From Sisyra terminalis (Eukaryota > Arthropoda > Insecta > Neuroptera > Sisyridae), in NCBI GenBank assembly GCA_958496175.1, contig OY292274.1, positions 64,862,630 to 64,926,629 on the forward strand: a stretch of 64,000 bases of DNA, given 5' to 3'. Each line of letters starts with the position of its first letter. Within the stretch, counting starts at the first letter, position 1. The notes under the pieces were generated by a model. The model was not told where the DNA came from and did no database searches. It was given only the letters and a program-made list of their open reading frames with translations. Of this stretch, positions 22,600 through 35,802 are shown piece after piece. A program made the position numbers and the translations under genes.

Positions 22600-24571
22600 T
22601 CATATTTTAGTTATCATAAACTACTTATAATTGGTGTACCAGTTCAGGCATTACCGGAAGAGTATATATTAAAATTTTTTTTTGTCTTACGAAAGCTTAA
22701 AGTTCTGCATGGTTTTCCAGCATCAAATTTTTAAAATAATTGTCGAGGAATCTATTTTTCTTATTTTTTGCCTTGAATATTTAGATAGATCAGACAGGAA
22801 ATCAGGCTAAATTAGTAAAATCATGGAACAAATATTCAACAGGTTAATTCTCAATGAATCTTATTGCTATAGGCCAATTATCAAGACACTGTAAATACAT
22901 TGCATCAGCTGGGAACTTTCGCCCCCCTCATTCTGAGGGATTCTTCGTTAAATATAGATTTCCTAATCTTCTTAAATCGAAAAAAAAAACTTTCAGGTTT
23001 TTTTTGATAGTTGGCGCAAATGGATCTTTGCATCATTGTGTGATTATTTTGATAAAATAGCTGGAAACTTACAAAAAACCATTTGCAACATTTACAAACG
23101 ACCATTTATCTTCCCCATGTATTCCATAGCATCCGTTATTTATTGCCGGAGCTTCGATAAAATCATTGTTATGTTAATTTTTGAACTTCTAGAACTTTGT
23201 TGTGGTTTTTATTTTTTTGTTGAAAATTTCCAACTTAACGCCCATACGCGAATGTATACCATAAGTGGTGTCTTTACCGGTAAAATAAGATAAAAAAAAA
23301 AAACGAAACTTACGCGGAAATGGCGCAGAAAACACGACGTGAAGTAATAAGTCTATTTATTTTCGCGATACCATCTGACTAGTTGAACCGAAAGGACGCA
23401 ATAATTTATCGTATGAGTGTATCTTAATTTAAAACCATTATAATTAACAGGTAGTGAAGAAAGAACAGACCAAAGAGCTGATATATCAGAATCTAAAATA
23501 TTAGTTGCACAAATAGCAGAATTGCATTTTTTTTTCGGTATGAAGTCAGCCGATTTGTGGCTAGATTCATATTGATTTAAAGTAGTTGTACTAGTTGGCT
23601 GTGGAATTGATTCTGGCGCGTGTTTCAATTAAGAAAAAAATATTTTAAATGCCTTTTAAAATTGTTAAGACTATTGGGGACTATTTCAACCCTTTGGAAA
23701 AAAATTTAAGGAAGATAAAATATTTGTTTGTCATTTACAAGATTTTAATGTAAAAGCAACATAATCTTTTGTGGCAGTTTGATGTTGATTTTTTTTTTTT
23801 TTTTTGGGGCTAAGTGTGGTTCGTTTACCTGAGATTTCATCCCTCGTGGATTTTATTCAAAAGGGTACGAATGTTAAGAGGAATTTTTTTCCTTTTTCTT
23901 TAGATTTCGAGACGAAATCATAGACAGGTGGTCAGACTAGGCATAGGGTATATACTCTAGTCTCTTTGTTCGACACACGTTTACCACACGAATAAATCGG
24001 TAGATCTCAATATAAAAGGGATCTATGTTTCGCGTCTAGATCTTCTCCTTTTAAGCTAATAACTAGTTTGAATTTCGGAAAAAAAATTGTTACTACTTCA
24101 ATAGATTTTTGGTTTAGATAAAATGAGCCATATGGCTTGCACTATTTTTTTTTTTTTGAAAAAATCGATTTATAATTTTGAGGTCTAAAGATTTAGATTT
24201 TCATATAAACTTGTAAAATTAGGTATGTAAAAAATTATGCCAATTAAAGCTCAAAGCTTATAATTTTTTGAGACTTTTAGTGCTTTTTAATCTCAAAGAT
24301 TTATAGCTTTATGGTTAAGAAAAAGAAAAATCGTTCAACCCTTGTTGTGTTAAGGGGTTGATCGCTCTTTTGTAACACTTTTAAAAAGGGCAGGAAAAGA
24401 TTGAAATCATAAAAAAAAAATAATAATAAAACGAAGGTGAAAGGGTTGAAAAAAAATGATTTCAAAGGATGAAAAGAATATATGTGAAGCTTTAGGTATT
24501 TTTAACAAGATGTAACAATAAATTTTTATTCCATTTAAAATTTGAAAATGGCGCGTGATAGTAACATCATA
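22600..24571. other. Unassigned stretch
   Basis: AT-rich with several poly(T)/poly(A) runs. A minus-strand 91-codon frame at 23,353-23,628 is unrecognised. Confidence 0.4.
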
Positions 24572-24579
24572 GCCTACTA

Positions 24580-24732
24580 CAAGGTTTGTAAATTACACAG
24601 GTTGTTCCATTAGAAAAAAAATGACGTCATACGAAAAATTTTGAAATTGATTTAGTCTGAAGATATGTACGAATTTCTTCTGGATACGTCACGTAGCCAC
24701 CATGAGGCCACCTGTGTATTTTATAAACCTTG
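24580..24732. mobile_element. hAT-type MITE, family C copy 1
   Basis: A 153-bp element with inverted ends CAAGGTTTGTAAATTACACAG and its mirror (TGTGTATTTTATAAACCTTG). The 8-bp duplication is GCCTACTA (24,572) and GTCTACTA (24,733). It contains ATGACGTCAT. Other copies are at 28,378, 38,962 and 42,363. Confidence 0.85.
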
Positions 24733-24740
24733 GTCTACTA

Positions 24741-25870
24741 TCTCTAAGAGCTGTGCCACCGTTTGGTGGCCAAAAGTGGAATAAACAACAGCACATAGAA
24801 GACTGGAAATCATACAAAGGCAGACCTGTTTTGGCATTACTGGAGCCATGAGCACCACTCCAACAGCAGCCCTAGAAGTCATTCTGAACTTGCCCCCCCC
24901 TCCTGAGAATCTTTATCAAAGGGGTGGCAAGGAAGGGATCATACAGACTGCAGTTCAACAATAGCTGGAAACCCAAAAAACCAGATTTGGGACTTTGGGA
25001 CACGCCAGAATTATCAATGTAATTGACCATCCGAACTTCTGGATGATTCAAGACTACATGAAAACCAAATTTAGTTTTGAAATCCCTTTCGAGATCGAGA
25101 TAAGTCAAAGAGACGATTGGCAGAAGAAAAACAAAATAATCCCAAGTGACATAGTATGGTTCATTGATGGATCAAAGACACATGATGGCGTAGGCGCTGG
25201 AATATGGGGGACAAATCCCAAGAAACGAATATTTGTAGGCCTGGGTAAAATGCCTACAGTATTTCAAGCAGAAGTCTATGCCATAATCATCTGTCTTCAA
25301 GAAAATATGAGAAGAAATTATCACAATAAAAGTATAAGAATCTTCTCAGACAGCCAAGCCGCAATTAAAGCGATCTAAAATTACCAGACTAGCTCAAAGC
25401 TGGTCTGGGAATGTAAATCACTCCGCATCCAGTTGGCGACATCCAACAGGGTTACACTTGCTTGGGTACCGGGGCACTCTGGTATCCAAGGCAACGAAGA
25501 GGCAGACGAACTCGCAAAGGCGGATTCAAGTCATTCATGGGTCCAGAGCTGGCTATAGGCCTACCAAAGTGCATAACACTGAGTAGAATAGCCAAATGGA
25601 CGCAGAATGAACAAATAAAATCCTGGAATAACTACGCAGGAGGCAAGTTCTCAAAGGTCCTGATAGAGAAACCTTTGAAAGAACATAACAAAAGACTTCT
25701 AAATCTAAGAAGGAAGGACATCAAAAATACACAGAGATCCAGTTGACTGTCTGCTGAGATTCATATCAGAAGCAGACCTGACCAACTGGACCTGAAATTA
25801 AACTGGGACGCAATAGTCCTTTTAGGACAGAGGAACTCTCATGAAAGACCCCCAGATCAAAGGAAAAAAA
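24741..25870 (+). pseudogene. RNase H-bearing LINE remnant (copy 2)
   Basis: Plus-strand remnant of the same family as 4,140-5,240. The first part reads TVWWPKVE, a stop, then GITGAMSTTPTAALEVILN (24,760-24,890), the RT-to-RNase H linker of I/R1/LOA-type LINEs. A frameshift follows. RNase H comes next: WFIDGSKT, VFQAEVYAI and IRIFSDSQAAI (25,150-25,375) keep the D-E-D catalytic residues. One in-frame stop at 25,376-25,378 precedes WVPGHSGIQGNEEADELAK, then a frameshift near 25,540 leads to ELAIGLPK and the C-terminal stretch. The RT and endonuclease are missing, so this is a 5'-truncated dead copy. Confidence 0.8.
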
Positions 25871-28369
25871 AACCTCTAAGAGCGATTTTCTTGATTCATT
25901 GACTAAATGTTAATTGTTGAGATTAGAACTTATTTTTTTTTGAACACCAATTAATTCAATGGAAATAAAACAAAAGAAATTTAATAAATACAATTAGAGG
26001 GGATTTTTTTTAATATTAATCATAATTTTGCTTGGGACGAACACAAATAATTACCTTGTAATTAGTATAATTAAATGATCTTTTTCATAGATAAGTGAGA
26101 ATTGGAAAGAAAGGAAAGAAAAAATGGAATTTTTTGCGGCATAAATGTTCTCATAGAAAATGTTGAATTTTTATTTATTATTCATTAATTTGGGTAGTAA
26201 ATTTGAATATAAAATTATGGCTTCAATAGATTGACGTGAAGTTGGGAAATAAATAAAAACACAAAGGTGAAGTAGATAAATGGAGATTTTGATTCTTTCC
26301 ATTTGAATTTCCCAATGATTCAATCCAAAAAGTCTTTAAATTTGTTATCAGGACAATGTTTATGGCTTCCCGGAAGCAAATCGAAGGTCAAACCCAGAAG
26401 ACTTGATTGAATCATTCTTGGGATTATTTCATCACCGAATTCGATAGAAAATCTCGAAATCTCGAACCAAATATGTACACTTTTTGTGGAGCAATTTGTC
26501 AAATTTGTTTTCATGTTTCCAAATGGAAAGTTCAATGATTTATCATTGATCGCAGCCTATTTGAATAATGGGCGGAAAAAAATCAATTAAGAACAAATTT
26601 TACTTCATTAAGATATTAACTACCATTTTTTTTCAACTCTTGTTTGATGGCGTAACAAGTGTTCTTTTTTTGGGTTAAAGAAGATTGAAATTTTGCATAT
26701 TTTTTAGAGCCTTGACATTGACTTCTTTGTATGGTACAAAATTGATCAAACCAGATGGTTTTCTTGACCGGAAATTTTCGGTTGAAATTCTTTTGAGGAG
26801 ATAAAATATTATAAATGACTTAGAGACTCCTACTTGACCTTTAAAATTGTGTAGGTTTTGTAGAAGGAATTTGATTTTTAATGTCATTATTACCGGTATT
26901 TTTTTCTAGTGAACATAGAAATTGAAGAGATTTGGAAATGAAGAAAAATTGATTTTTTTTCTTAACAAAACTATTGAGTTTTTCAGATGTAAATCTGATA
27001 ATAAGAAATATATTACTCTTATTTATTTTACTATGGGAATAATATTTTTTGGTGCCTTGATTGCCTGATTTTTTATGAGAAAGCAAGAAGGCTTTGGAAT
27101 TTTAATGGAAAGTATTATCCGTGTTATCGTTTACTACTGTAAATTTTGAATTTCAAAAGCTCAATACAAGAGGGCACTGTAAAACAACCATTGGAGTATG
27201 TCAAGGCTTATCATTGAATATCATATCGTAGTAGGCTTAAATGGCTTAAATGTTTGAATATTTCGCGGGGCAAAATTTAAATATTTGGTATTTTCGTATT
27301 GATTTTTGAAATAAAAGGAAAATAATTCGTTTTTGGTGATTCTTTTTTCATCGAAGTTGAAAATTCAAGTTGCCTTCTAAGGGTGGAAAAATAATAAATT
27401 GGTTTTACTTTAAACTAGAAATAAGAATCGTTATTTCAGTATGAGACATAAACGCTAATAATATGCATTAGGTTATATTAAATAAATCGATCTAATATAA
27501 AATTTTGTACCGCAAAGTTGTGAAAGTTATAACTTAAAGATTATATCAGTTATGCTAACAAAGATTTTCGTAAAAAGTTTCTATAAATTCCTCAACTTCC
27601 CTCTTTGATAATACTCGAAATAAACAATTAACAATCAACAATGGTTATTATAAAATTGGTGAGTTTTTTTCCATGTTAACAAGTTGGGAATATAACAGTG
27701 CGAAATTTTTCAAATCTCGACAGTGGTCCAACGCAGAAATTGAAATATTTGATATTGTGATATGTGTTTTAAAGAATGAAGTAGCAATTGAACAAAAAAA
27801 ATAAAATAATGTAATCTCGTGTGTATGTTGTGAATAATTCAAAGATATTAATGAGATTATTATATGGAAATGTGACAGAGAATCTTATTAATTATTTAAA
27901 CTCTCATAGAAGAACATGCGATATAGAGAGGCGAAGGTTTTCAGTTCCCAGAACAGAATGAGATTGTTGTGTTATGGTTACTTTTCATTCAAGCGAAAAA
28001 AATCATGAAGAGCTTCAAGCAATTTACCTTGTGTTTAACATATTGTTGCACTTTTAGATTTGTTTTTCTTTTCAAGTACTTTAAATAGCAAAGCATTGAT
28101 CTCTCTTTATAATAAAAAAGCATCGGTAGACTAATGAAAAACGATGATGAATTTTTCCACAATATTTTTTGTAAATTTATATTTTTCGCGCCTTAATATA
28201 TGAGGTAGCTGGGCATTTCATAGACTCCTTCGATTTTAATGCGTTATCTTAAATATTTGTCCCTTGTCTTTCCTCTAATTGCATATCTCCTTATTTAACC
28301 TTACCTTTATATATAATGCCATCCTTTGAAATGCTTACTATCCAAAGCACTCTATCATCATAATGGTTC
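25871..28369. other. Unassigned AT-rich stretch
   Basis: No repeat shared with other parts of the window was seen. Minus-strand frames at 26,320, 26,675, 26,841 and 27,648 have no recognisable domain and are of chance length. Confidence 0.4.
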
Positions 28370-28377
28370 CTAAATCT

Positions 28378-28529
28378 CAAGGTTTATAAAATACACAGGT
28401 GGCCTCATGCGCTACGTGACGTATTCAGAAGAAATTCGTATATATCTTCAGACTGATTCAAATTTCAAAATTCTTCGTATGACGTCATTTTTTTTCCAAT
28501 GAGGCAACCTGTGTAATTTATAAACCTTA
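28378..28529. mobile_element. hAT-type MITE, family C copy 2 (inverted)
   Basis: Same element as at 24,580 in the opposite orientation, with ends CAAGGTTTATAAAATACACAG and CTGTGTAATTTATAAACCTT. The flanks CCTAAATCT and CCTAAATTT look like a slightly eroded target duplication. Confidence 0.8.
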
Positions 28530-28738
28530 CCTAAATTTAACTAACCTTCCTCTAGCCCTTCATCCTACAAATCCATTAGTTACTCCCCTTCTTTCTAAAA
28601 TTTTAGAAAAAGCTTCTCCTTAAAAGAATTTTTCCTATCCTGGAAACCAAAAATATTATTCCATACCACCAGTTTGAATTTTGCTCCATTAATTTTACAA
28701 TTTAACAGTGCTTTAGAGTAGTCGATTATTACGTAGAC

Positions 28739-28921
28739 CATTTCCTAACCTGTGGTCCGCGGACCCCTGGGAGTCCGCGAGCCTATGTTTGGGGGTCCGC
28801 ATGAAGGAGTACTAAAATATAATATTGTCCGAAAGCTGGACAATTTTTTTCACTCAGGAGTCCTTGGCATTATACTTGATTTCCTTGGGGATCCGCAACT
28901 GAAAAAGGTTAGGAACCGCTG
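28739..28921. mobile_element. hAT-type MITE, family N copy 3
   Basis: The ends CATTTCCTAACCTGTGG and GGTTAGGAACCGCTG are flanked by a perfect 8-bp duplication, ACGTAGAC (28,731-28,738 and 28,922-28,929). Confidence 0.85.
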
Positions 28922-29091
28922 ACGTAGACAATTAGGACCTAAATCTTCAATAAAAACAAAAACAACTGACAACAAAACTCTACTATGATCTATTGGGCAT
29001 ACGGAGCAAAATTTTGGGGCTCTGCAATACCATCAAACCTCCAAATTATATCCAAAATAAAAAATAAAATAAATATAGAAAATATTTATAT

Positions 29092-29097
29092 TTTATT
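29092..29097 (-). terminator. Poly(A) signal AATAAA of the peptide gene
   Basis: On the minus strand AATAAA lies about 45 bp beyond the TAG stop (29,142-29,144) of the secreted peptide gene, a normal distance for a short 3' UTR. Confidence 0.6.
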
Positions 29098-29141
29098 TAG
29101 AATTAAACATTTAAGTGTTATACAATGGTTATTAATTTCAA

Positions 29142-29374
29142 CTAATTGATACACATATTTTTCGAGTTGCAAGTAAGGCCTGGTTTGCATAGGCTGTACA
29201 AACAAGGTTGTCCAACATCTGTAATTAAAATATTTATATATTTAAACAAAAATTTTCAATTCATTTCTTACCTGGCCATTGATTAACTTCTACAGGCCTA
29301 GTGGAGCCTATTGTTGAAGGTATGTTTATAAAGATGGCTAAAATAGCCATAAGAACAAGCAGTAAGAATTTCAT
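29142..29374 (-). CDS. Secreted four-cysteine peptide, two exons
   Basis: A minus-strand gene with exon 1 at 29,374-29,272 and exon 2 at 29,218-29,142. The 53-bp intron has GTAAGA at the donor and TTACAG at the acceptor. The split codon (G|AT) is Asp, and the product is 59 residues. Residues 1 to about 23 start MKFLLLVLMAILAIFIN, a strong signal peptide with likely cleavage near TIG/S, leaving a mature peptide of about 36 residues. The four cysteines are all in exon 2 with spacing C-x4-C-x5-C-x5-C, with a KPGLTC core and the stop three residues after the last cysteine, so two disulfides are likely. A TATA box lies 80 bp upstream and an AATAAA signal 45 bp past the stop. I do not recognise the family; an immune, gut or signalling peptide are all possible. 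Confidence 0.85.
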
Positions 29375-29453
29375 TGTCAAAAAATTGCAATTAAAAAAAA
29401 TTCGCGGCTGAAGGTTGAAAATTATTTGCCAAATTGCCAACTTTTCTGGAGCT

Positions 29454-29459
29454 TTTATA
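29454..29459 (-). promoter_or_regulatory. TATA box of the peptide gene
   Basis: The minus strand reads GTATAAAAGCTCC, with TATAAA 80 bp upstream of the ATG at 29,374. This would give transcription start near 29,425 and a 5' UTR of about 50 bases. Confidence 0.65.
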
Positions 29460-30464
29460 CTTGCTTGAATGAATCATTTGGACAGTGGTTTCCAAAATGT
29501 TTTGTAGCAAATTTTTTTGTGAAAATTTTAAAGACTGAACTATTGTTATCTTTTATTCTGATCAGTTTTGTTTGCTATGGTAAAAATTTAACAATTGTTT
29601 CAAATAACTTAAAAAATTTGAAAAAAAAATTAAGGATTCTTGCATGTAGTTTTAGTAAATCATTTTTTTTATTGATTAAAATGGAAACAAAAATCATCCT
29701 TTTAATGTTTAAAAATCTTAAAATTATATTTTTCTGAATTGAATGCATTGTTTGAGGATCATTCTTTAGGAAATGACTATTTATAGTTTATTTTATTACT
29801 GATAAGAATAATATATTTTTATTTTCTGGTTACATCATAAGATTATAAGAACACTTTTGGTTTTTATTAGGGCTCAATTAAAAAAAAATTTTTTTAAATA
29901 TCCTTATCATTGAATGCTTCTAAGTATTTTATTATTACTTCCTTTATCATTTATAAAAATAAAACGATAACCAAATTCTAAAAACATCTGCACATATCAC
30001 CCAAAAAGGTTTTCATCATTTTTTTTTCGATTTTTTAATTTTTACCAAAAAGAACAAGGGGTCGTTTTAAGGGTTTTAAGGGTCGCTACAAGTGGAGTAG
30101 CATCTTATTACAGTAATTTGTGTGCCACGCAAAAGAAGTCGAGGATAATAGTTGTAGTCATTATGATGCGTCATGAAAATTGGACCAACACTGTTTTTTA
30201 TGGTTGAGATAAATTATGCTTTTTCCTAAAAGAAAGTTAATATGGCAATTACATAATGGGGTTGGGGGAATCTAATTAGGTCCTACTTAATTAGATTCCT
30301 AATTAGATTACTTAATGTAGTATTTTAATCAAGAATTGGTTGTTTGTAAGTAAATAGTGAATATTCCTCATATATTGGCATATACCAATCGATGTAATGT
30401 AATTCGAGTTAATTCTATTACTTCCCTACTAAAATTATCAAAGCTATCTATTAAAAACGAACAA
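29460..30464. other. Upstream region of the peptide gene
   Basis: AT-rich. GATA-type sites (GATAA) appear at 29,546-29,550 (minus), 29,801-29,806 (plus) and 29,903-29,909 (minus). Such sites arise often by chance in AT-rich DNA. No other gene was supported; the 103-codon plus-strand frame at 29,426 overlaps the promoter and looks spurious. Confidence 0.35.
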
Positions 30465-31075
30465 TCTTATATGTATATAAAAATAGCGTGTTATGGTATT
30501 TGTAATTAAACTCCTTCGAAACGGATGTTCATGAAATTTTTTATGTACCTTTGGAAATCATGAGAATCGGACGTAAAATATATTTCATACCTCTAGGAGA
30601 TTAGGGTGTCCTTCGGAATTTTTTGCAAATTTTTCCGCAAGTTTGCCTGTATGTTATTTGTAATCATCGATGCCTGTGATTTGTTATTAAAAACGCCTAG
30701 CAACCGTTTGTATTATGCAATTTTATTTATTGAATTTGTGTTAAAATAATTATTAAATTCATAATTTGGACGAGTGTTATAAATGCGCGTCATTTTGCCA
30801 TTTCATTATGCATTTGTTATGTATTACAACGCCATGCGTGTAAAATTGTGTACAATTTATTTTAATTTAAAAGAAATATTTTATTTGTTTGGGTATATTA
30901 GTGAACAGGCGGTTATATAGTTGGCAGTGTGAATCATAGAGAACCATTAGAATCATAGGTATGTATGGGATCAAAACATCTTCACCTTTGTATTTTGATT
31001 TCAAAATTATCAAATTTCAAAAGAAAATAATATCATCATAGATGTCACGCAGATGAAGTTGCGGGTATTAGTTAG
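30465..31075 (+). mobile_element. Non-autonomous Helitron, copy 3
   Basis: It starts TCTTATATGTATATAAAAAT after a host A and ends ...TTGCGGGTATTAGTTAG before a host T (31,076). The early block CTCCTTCGAAACGGATG and GAATCGGACG resembles non-autonomous insect Helitrons. The subterminal CGC(A)GAT-GAA-GTT-GCG stem is kept with wobble pairs. The terminal CTAG has become TTAG. Length is 611 bp. Confidence 0.65.
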
Positions 31076-31076
31076 T

Positions 31077-34000
31077 AAGGGATATCAAGAAAATTGAAGT
31101 ATTTTTCATTTTTGTTATGGCTTTTGTCAGTATGGGTTCCACACGTTAAGTGCGAAATCAATTTACCTGTTAGCTAGTATGGAATGCAAACATTCGAACT
31201 TTCATCTGTTGATATGAAATAATATAATAGAGCTTGAAGGCCAAAATTTTAACGAGATAATGCCAGCTTTAAATATGCAGCTCAGGAATTTGGAACCAGT
31301 TTGAGGTGTTTATTATTTGTTATCATTTGTACTTACATTTACAACTGTTTTGGAATTCATAAATTACACCTTTGATCTGGCCATTATCTCGTATTTTGGC
31401 CTTCAAGTATTACTATACAATTTCATATAAACAGTTGAGAGCAGGTAGAATTCCTCACGAGTTTGGACTTAAATCGGGTTCGCTCATAATATTGATCATT
31501 ATGGACCAAAGGTTGACCAATTGAACGTAAATATTTATCTACCTGAATTCTATCGTACAGTTCAAAAACCGGTTAATTGATTTCGATAATATTTTGTTTT
31601 CAGGTACTTCTTAGTATTTCGCCATAAAAGAATAGTATATAGGTCACAAACAAGTCTTATTTAAACAGTAGTACCAATATTTTATTCTGGGTTTTCTTTT
31701 GGTTCTTATTTAAAGACAGCTTTCTTGATTTGATAGAAAGTTTATAATTAAGTTCTATTAACTTTTCTTCAGAAAAAGGGTACCTATTTAGTATTTAAGT
31801 TTAATTATTAATAATAAAATTAACATTTGGAAGAAGACGGATTAAAATAAATTAATGGATACCTTTAATGTGATACTAATTAAACCCTTAAATTAAATAT
31901 CATTTTTTTAAGATACCAAAAATTCAGCATATGTTAAATCATGGGTGGCCAATCCAAATGATATTGCAGATCATTTCGGAAATGCATCTTAATTTCGCGG
32001 GCCACCATTAAAGTTATATATCTCAAATTCTCCATACTAAATTTAGATACACTGTTAATAGTTTTACCTGTGAATGTTTTTATCTATTTCTTGCGTTAGT
32101 AACATACCTGTGATCGTAAAAATAAATTATAGTCAGATTAAATACATTATAGTCACCTACTGAAGTATGCATTATTTTGACATTTTGTGCTTGCAATACC
32201 TCTGGTCGTAGTCAAATCTCAAACTCCAAATTTTAGGTGCGTACTACTATCATCCAGTACTATAATGGGGTGTTATTTCAAATTTTTATCTGGTCCCTCA
32301 CCAGAGATATTGAGCTCAGAAAATTGCAAATTTTGAAAATTTCCAAATTTTGTAATTTTTTATTTTAAAAAGGCTTAAAGTCTCAGACTTCAAATTATGT
32401 TTTTGAATACAACTAGTACCTAATTGTTTGTAAAAAAAGTTTTAACGTGTAGACTCTTTCCCTTCCTTCACAATCTTTCCATGAAAATTGGAGTTTTCAC
32501 AAATGAGAGCTAAAAGTTTAGGCTGAAATTTCACCCCTTAGAATTACATTTAGGTGAAAACGTCTTATTATAACTTTATAGTTTATATTTTCATGAACAC
32601 AATGTTTTTTGTTTCATTTTGATTGGACAAATAGGGCCTGAGATAATCAAGTTTCCGCAAACCCTTAAAAGTGCGAAAATATCTGCGCCTAGTAAAACTA
32701 ATATGGCCACCACTGGAAAACTAAAAACAATAAAATTAAAATAATGATGAATTTGAACTACCAATATGTTGGGGTGACAGCAAAAAAAAATCAGAATTTA
32801 AAAAAAAATAATTAAGCGACCACCGACTGAATTGGACTGACCCTAAAGTTATGAAAACTTGTTTTATATCATGATTCTTTGTGACGTAAAAAGGGAAAAA
32901 GGAAAACTAGAACAATTGTTTTTCCATTTTAAAGTAAAACAATGATTCATTTCTCACTTCAATAACCTTCAAGAACTGTATCAGATAAATGCATTTTTCC
33001 TTGTTGAAATTTAATTTTTGTATGACATTTCTATTGATGAAAACCACAAGAAATTTGAATCTAAAAATGTTTTTTTTTTTTGAAAAAAAAAAAATACGGA
33101 AATTGAAACGAAGCAATTATAGGCACTAATAATATTCTCTATTGAAACGAGACGCAAAGTTTTATGAATCATATAAATTAAATTAAGTAAATAACAAAGA
33201 ACATTAATTAGAAATTTTAATTACAAATGTTATATCATTTAATATTAAAGAATACATAAAACTCCGTAGCGAAAACGAGTGGGTTACCGAGAGATATAAT
33301 AACGGCCATATTTTCAATCGTAAATCAGCGGAAAAAATTTTACGATGAAAATGCTTATTTCGACCCGTCACGATTATATCGACTCCACAAATTTCCCCAT
33401 CGCATAATATCCCATCATCCTAAATGCGCGGATGCTTCAATAAATCTAATCAAACTTATTAATAACAACAACAAATGTATTCCACCATTCAATGTGTCCT
33501 GATTTTAAATCAAAATTTCCAATCAATATTTGGGTCACACCGAAAGTGATGTCCGAGCGAAAATCGAAAGTGTAATATGTTGGAGTTGATTTCGATTAAT
33601 CGATTCATTTGAAATAAATCATAACAACGAAATCGAGTGAATTGATCGTCATCTGTCGTGGATTTAACACGTTATGGACGTGAATGTGCCTTTCTTGTGT
33701 CAAAAATTTGATGGAAATTATTGCCATTGTCAGCACTTTTGCACTGAAAAGAAACATAAAATGGCCGGAACATTGATTGTTTAGAAAGCTCGTTATTATG
33801 GTTTCGTTCTCGATTATTTGATTGTTAGAACGATCTTTGTCCTAAGCAATCAACTCTATATTAAATTAATGGTCGAGAACACTTCTCACTCTCTTTAACT
33901 TGTCTCCGAATCAATTATTGTGATTGTCTTCAATTGGAATTATCGTCATTGCAAAGGTCAAATGAACGTAATGAGTGATAAAAATAGAGGAAAATCGGTG

Positions 34001-35354
34001 AAAATTTAGAAATTTACGTTTCAAGTTGTACTAATTTTAATTACTCATAAAAAATCGAGACAATTCGTCCGTTACCCCGTCTAGTTGTATCCACAAAAGT
34101 TCTCTAGAAATTCCACCTCTTTCATTCCCAATCAAACTCTTTATTAGTCACAATTATCACATCTTCATTGCCAACTAGGAAGCCCAATTAGCCCCGAAAA
34201 TTCTTTGCCCCATACATTTTCTTCACTATCACACCATCAACGACCATAAATTTTATTCAAATTATTTCCACATATGTAAGTTTCCTCCAATATTACGTAG
34301 GAGGTTTTAAATTAGTCAGTATATTTTTCAGAGATAAAATAGTCTAATGTTAAAATTTAAAGAAAAAAAAAAGACGACAAAAGTTAATGACCGTGGTTTT
34401 GGGTAAAACAATTCAAAGACAAAACGCGCGGGGTTTTCAACTTTTGCCGAATAAACTTGTCGATAAATTTGCAATAAAAGTCCACCGAAGAAATTCAACC
34501 GGTTTTTTTTTAACCATTAGCAACTCCTAAGTTCTGCACACTTACGTTTTATTGTCTAAAAATTAATTTAACCCAAGAAAACACGTTAATGATAAGAAGA
34601 TATTGAGGCCTTTTTTTTGTTGGTTTTAAAATCCAATGAGTAAAACAATAATTATTCTATAATAATACTTATTCTTCAGCTAAAAAATTCATGGTTTTTA
34701 TATCCGTTTCATGAATATTTGCCAATTTTTTTCGATTATTCTGTGGCACTTGAAAGGTGTGCCATTTTACAATTTTTTAAAAATTTATTGACGAAAAATG
34801 AGGAAACTTAATGGTCATAAGCATCTCTTGAAATCAGTATTATACGATCATGGTTTGCCATGGATAAAACAGATGAGAATCGCTTAGAGTCAAGTCCAAA
34901 CCATAGAAATGTACTATAGAGTGACCATGTTTCATACAAGCAATGCTTTTTACATGGTCTATCAAATTACCTTAAATTTCAGATATTCTATCTCTGTTTA
35001 TTTACGTTTATCCTATGGAATTTCTATTAGACCATGCTTCAACCGAGTTCGCTTAATAGAAAAAGATACCATCTCCGATTATTTGTTGGGTCAAATAAAG
35101 TTATATACAAATTTTTTATACTACAAATTATAAGTTGAATGTATAAGAGTCTTTAGAACAAATCATGAAAAGTCTGGGGATCTCTTGATGGATCATAATA
35201 TCTATTCTTTTACTTAATTCTGGCCTTTTCTGGACAATTGATCTAATTTTGGGTAGAAGACGTTCGAAATAAGACTTTGATTATTTGATTATTTCCTTCC
35301 AGTCCTATAATATTCATAGTAAAATCTTCTATACCGTTTATCTATGTTTCGTTG
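31077..35354. other. Long unassigned AT-rich stretch
   Basis: No clear genes. A decayed MITE-like pair, GGGTGGCC (31,945) and GGGCCACC (31,999), is possible. The part from about 33,240 to 34,300 is less monotonous (ACGGCC, GACCCGTCACG, TGCGCGGATG) and not repeated in the window, so it may hold conserved regulatory DNA. No domain-bearing frame was found. Confidence 0.35.
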
Positions 35355-35703
35355 GGTCCGACCGAAACCAAACCAAAGCCAACTACTTTTTCCATATCAA
35401 AAATGGTATTACCAAACCGCTCACTACGAGCGCTGGTGTCGTTTTATTTTAAGGAGAAACGAACCGATGCAAAGTCTAAAAGTGAGAAGGAGATAACAAC
35501 AATCATTAGGTTATGTCAACAACAACGATTAGTGTTATCTCATTCTCATTTTTAAATTTTGTATAGGTTCGTTTTTCTTACCAACGGAAAATAAAATGAC
35601 GTCAGCACTTGTAGTGAAAGATCCGGTAGTATCATTTTCGGTACAGAAAAAGTGGCTGGTTTCGGGTCCCCGGTTTCGGCCGAAAAATCTAATTTCGGTC
35701 GGA
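35355..35703. mobile_element. Palindromic MITE-like element
   Basis: Left GGTCCGACCGAAACCAAACC is mirrored by GGTTTCGGCCGAAA near the right edge. The mirror continues through AAAGCCAACTACTTTTTC / AAAAAGTGGCTGG and GACGTCAG-type blocks. Arms are about 100 bp, diverged, with a unique centre. No second copy was seen. Confidence 0.6.
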
Positions 35704-35802
35704 TTCTAATACACTGCTGATATCTTAATCCATCCAAATTCCACAATTTAGTTTCATTCCACAAGATTCAGGAACAATTCTTTAGGACCTCTTCTTTTAT
35801 CC

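Noticed and set aside
23353..23628. 91-codon minus-strand frame as a gene
   Set aside because: No domain, splice signals or repeat homology were recognised, and its composition is unremarkable.
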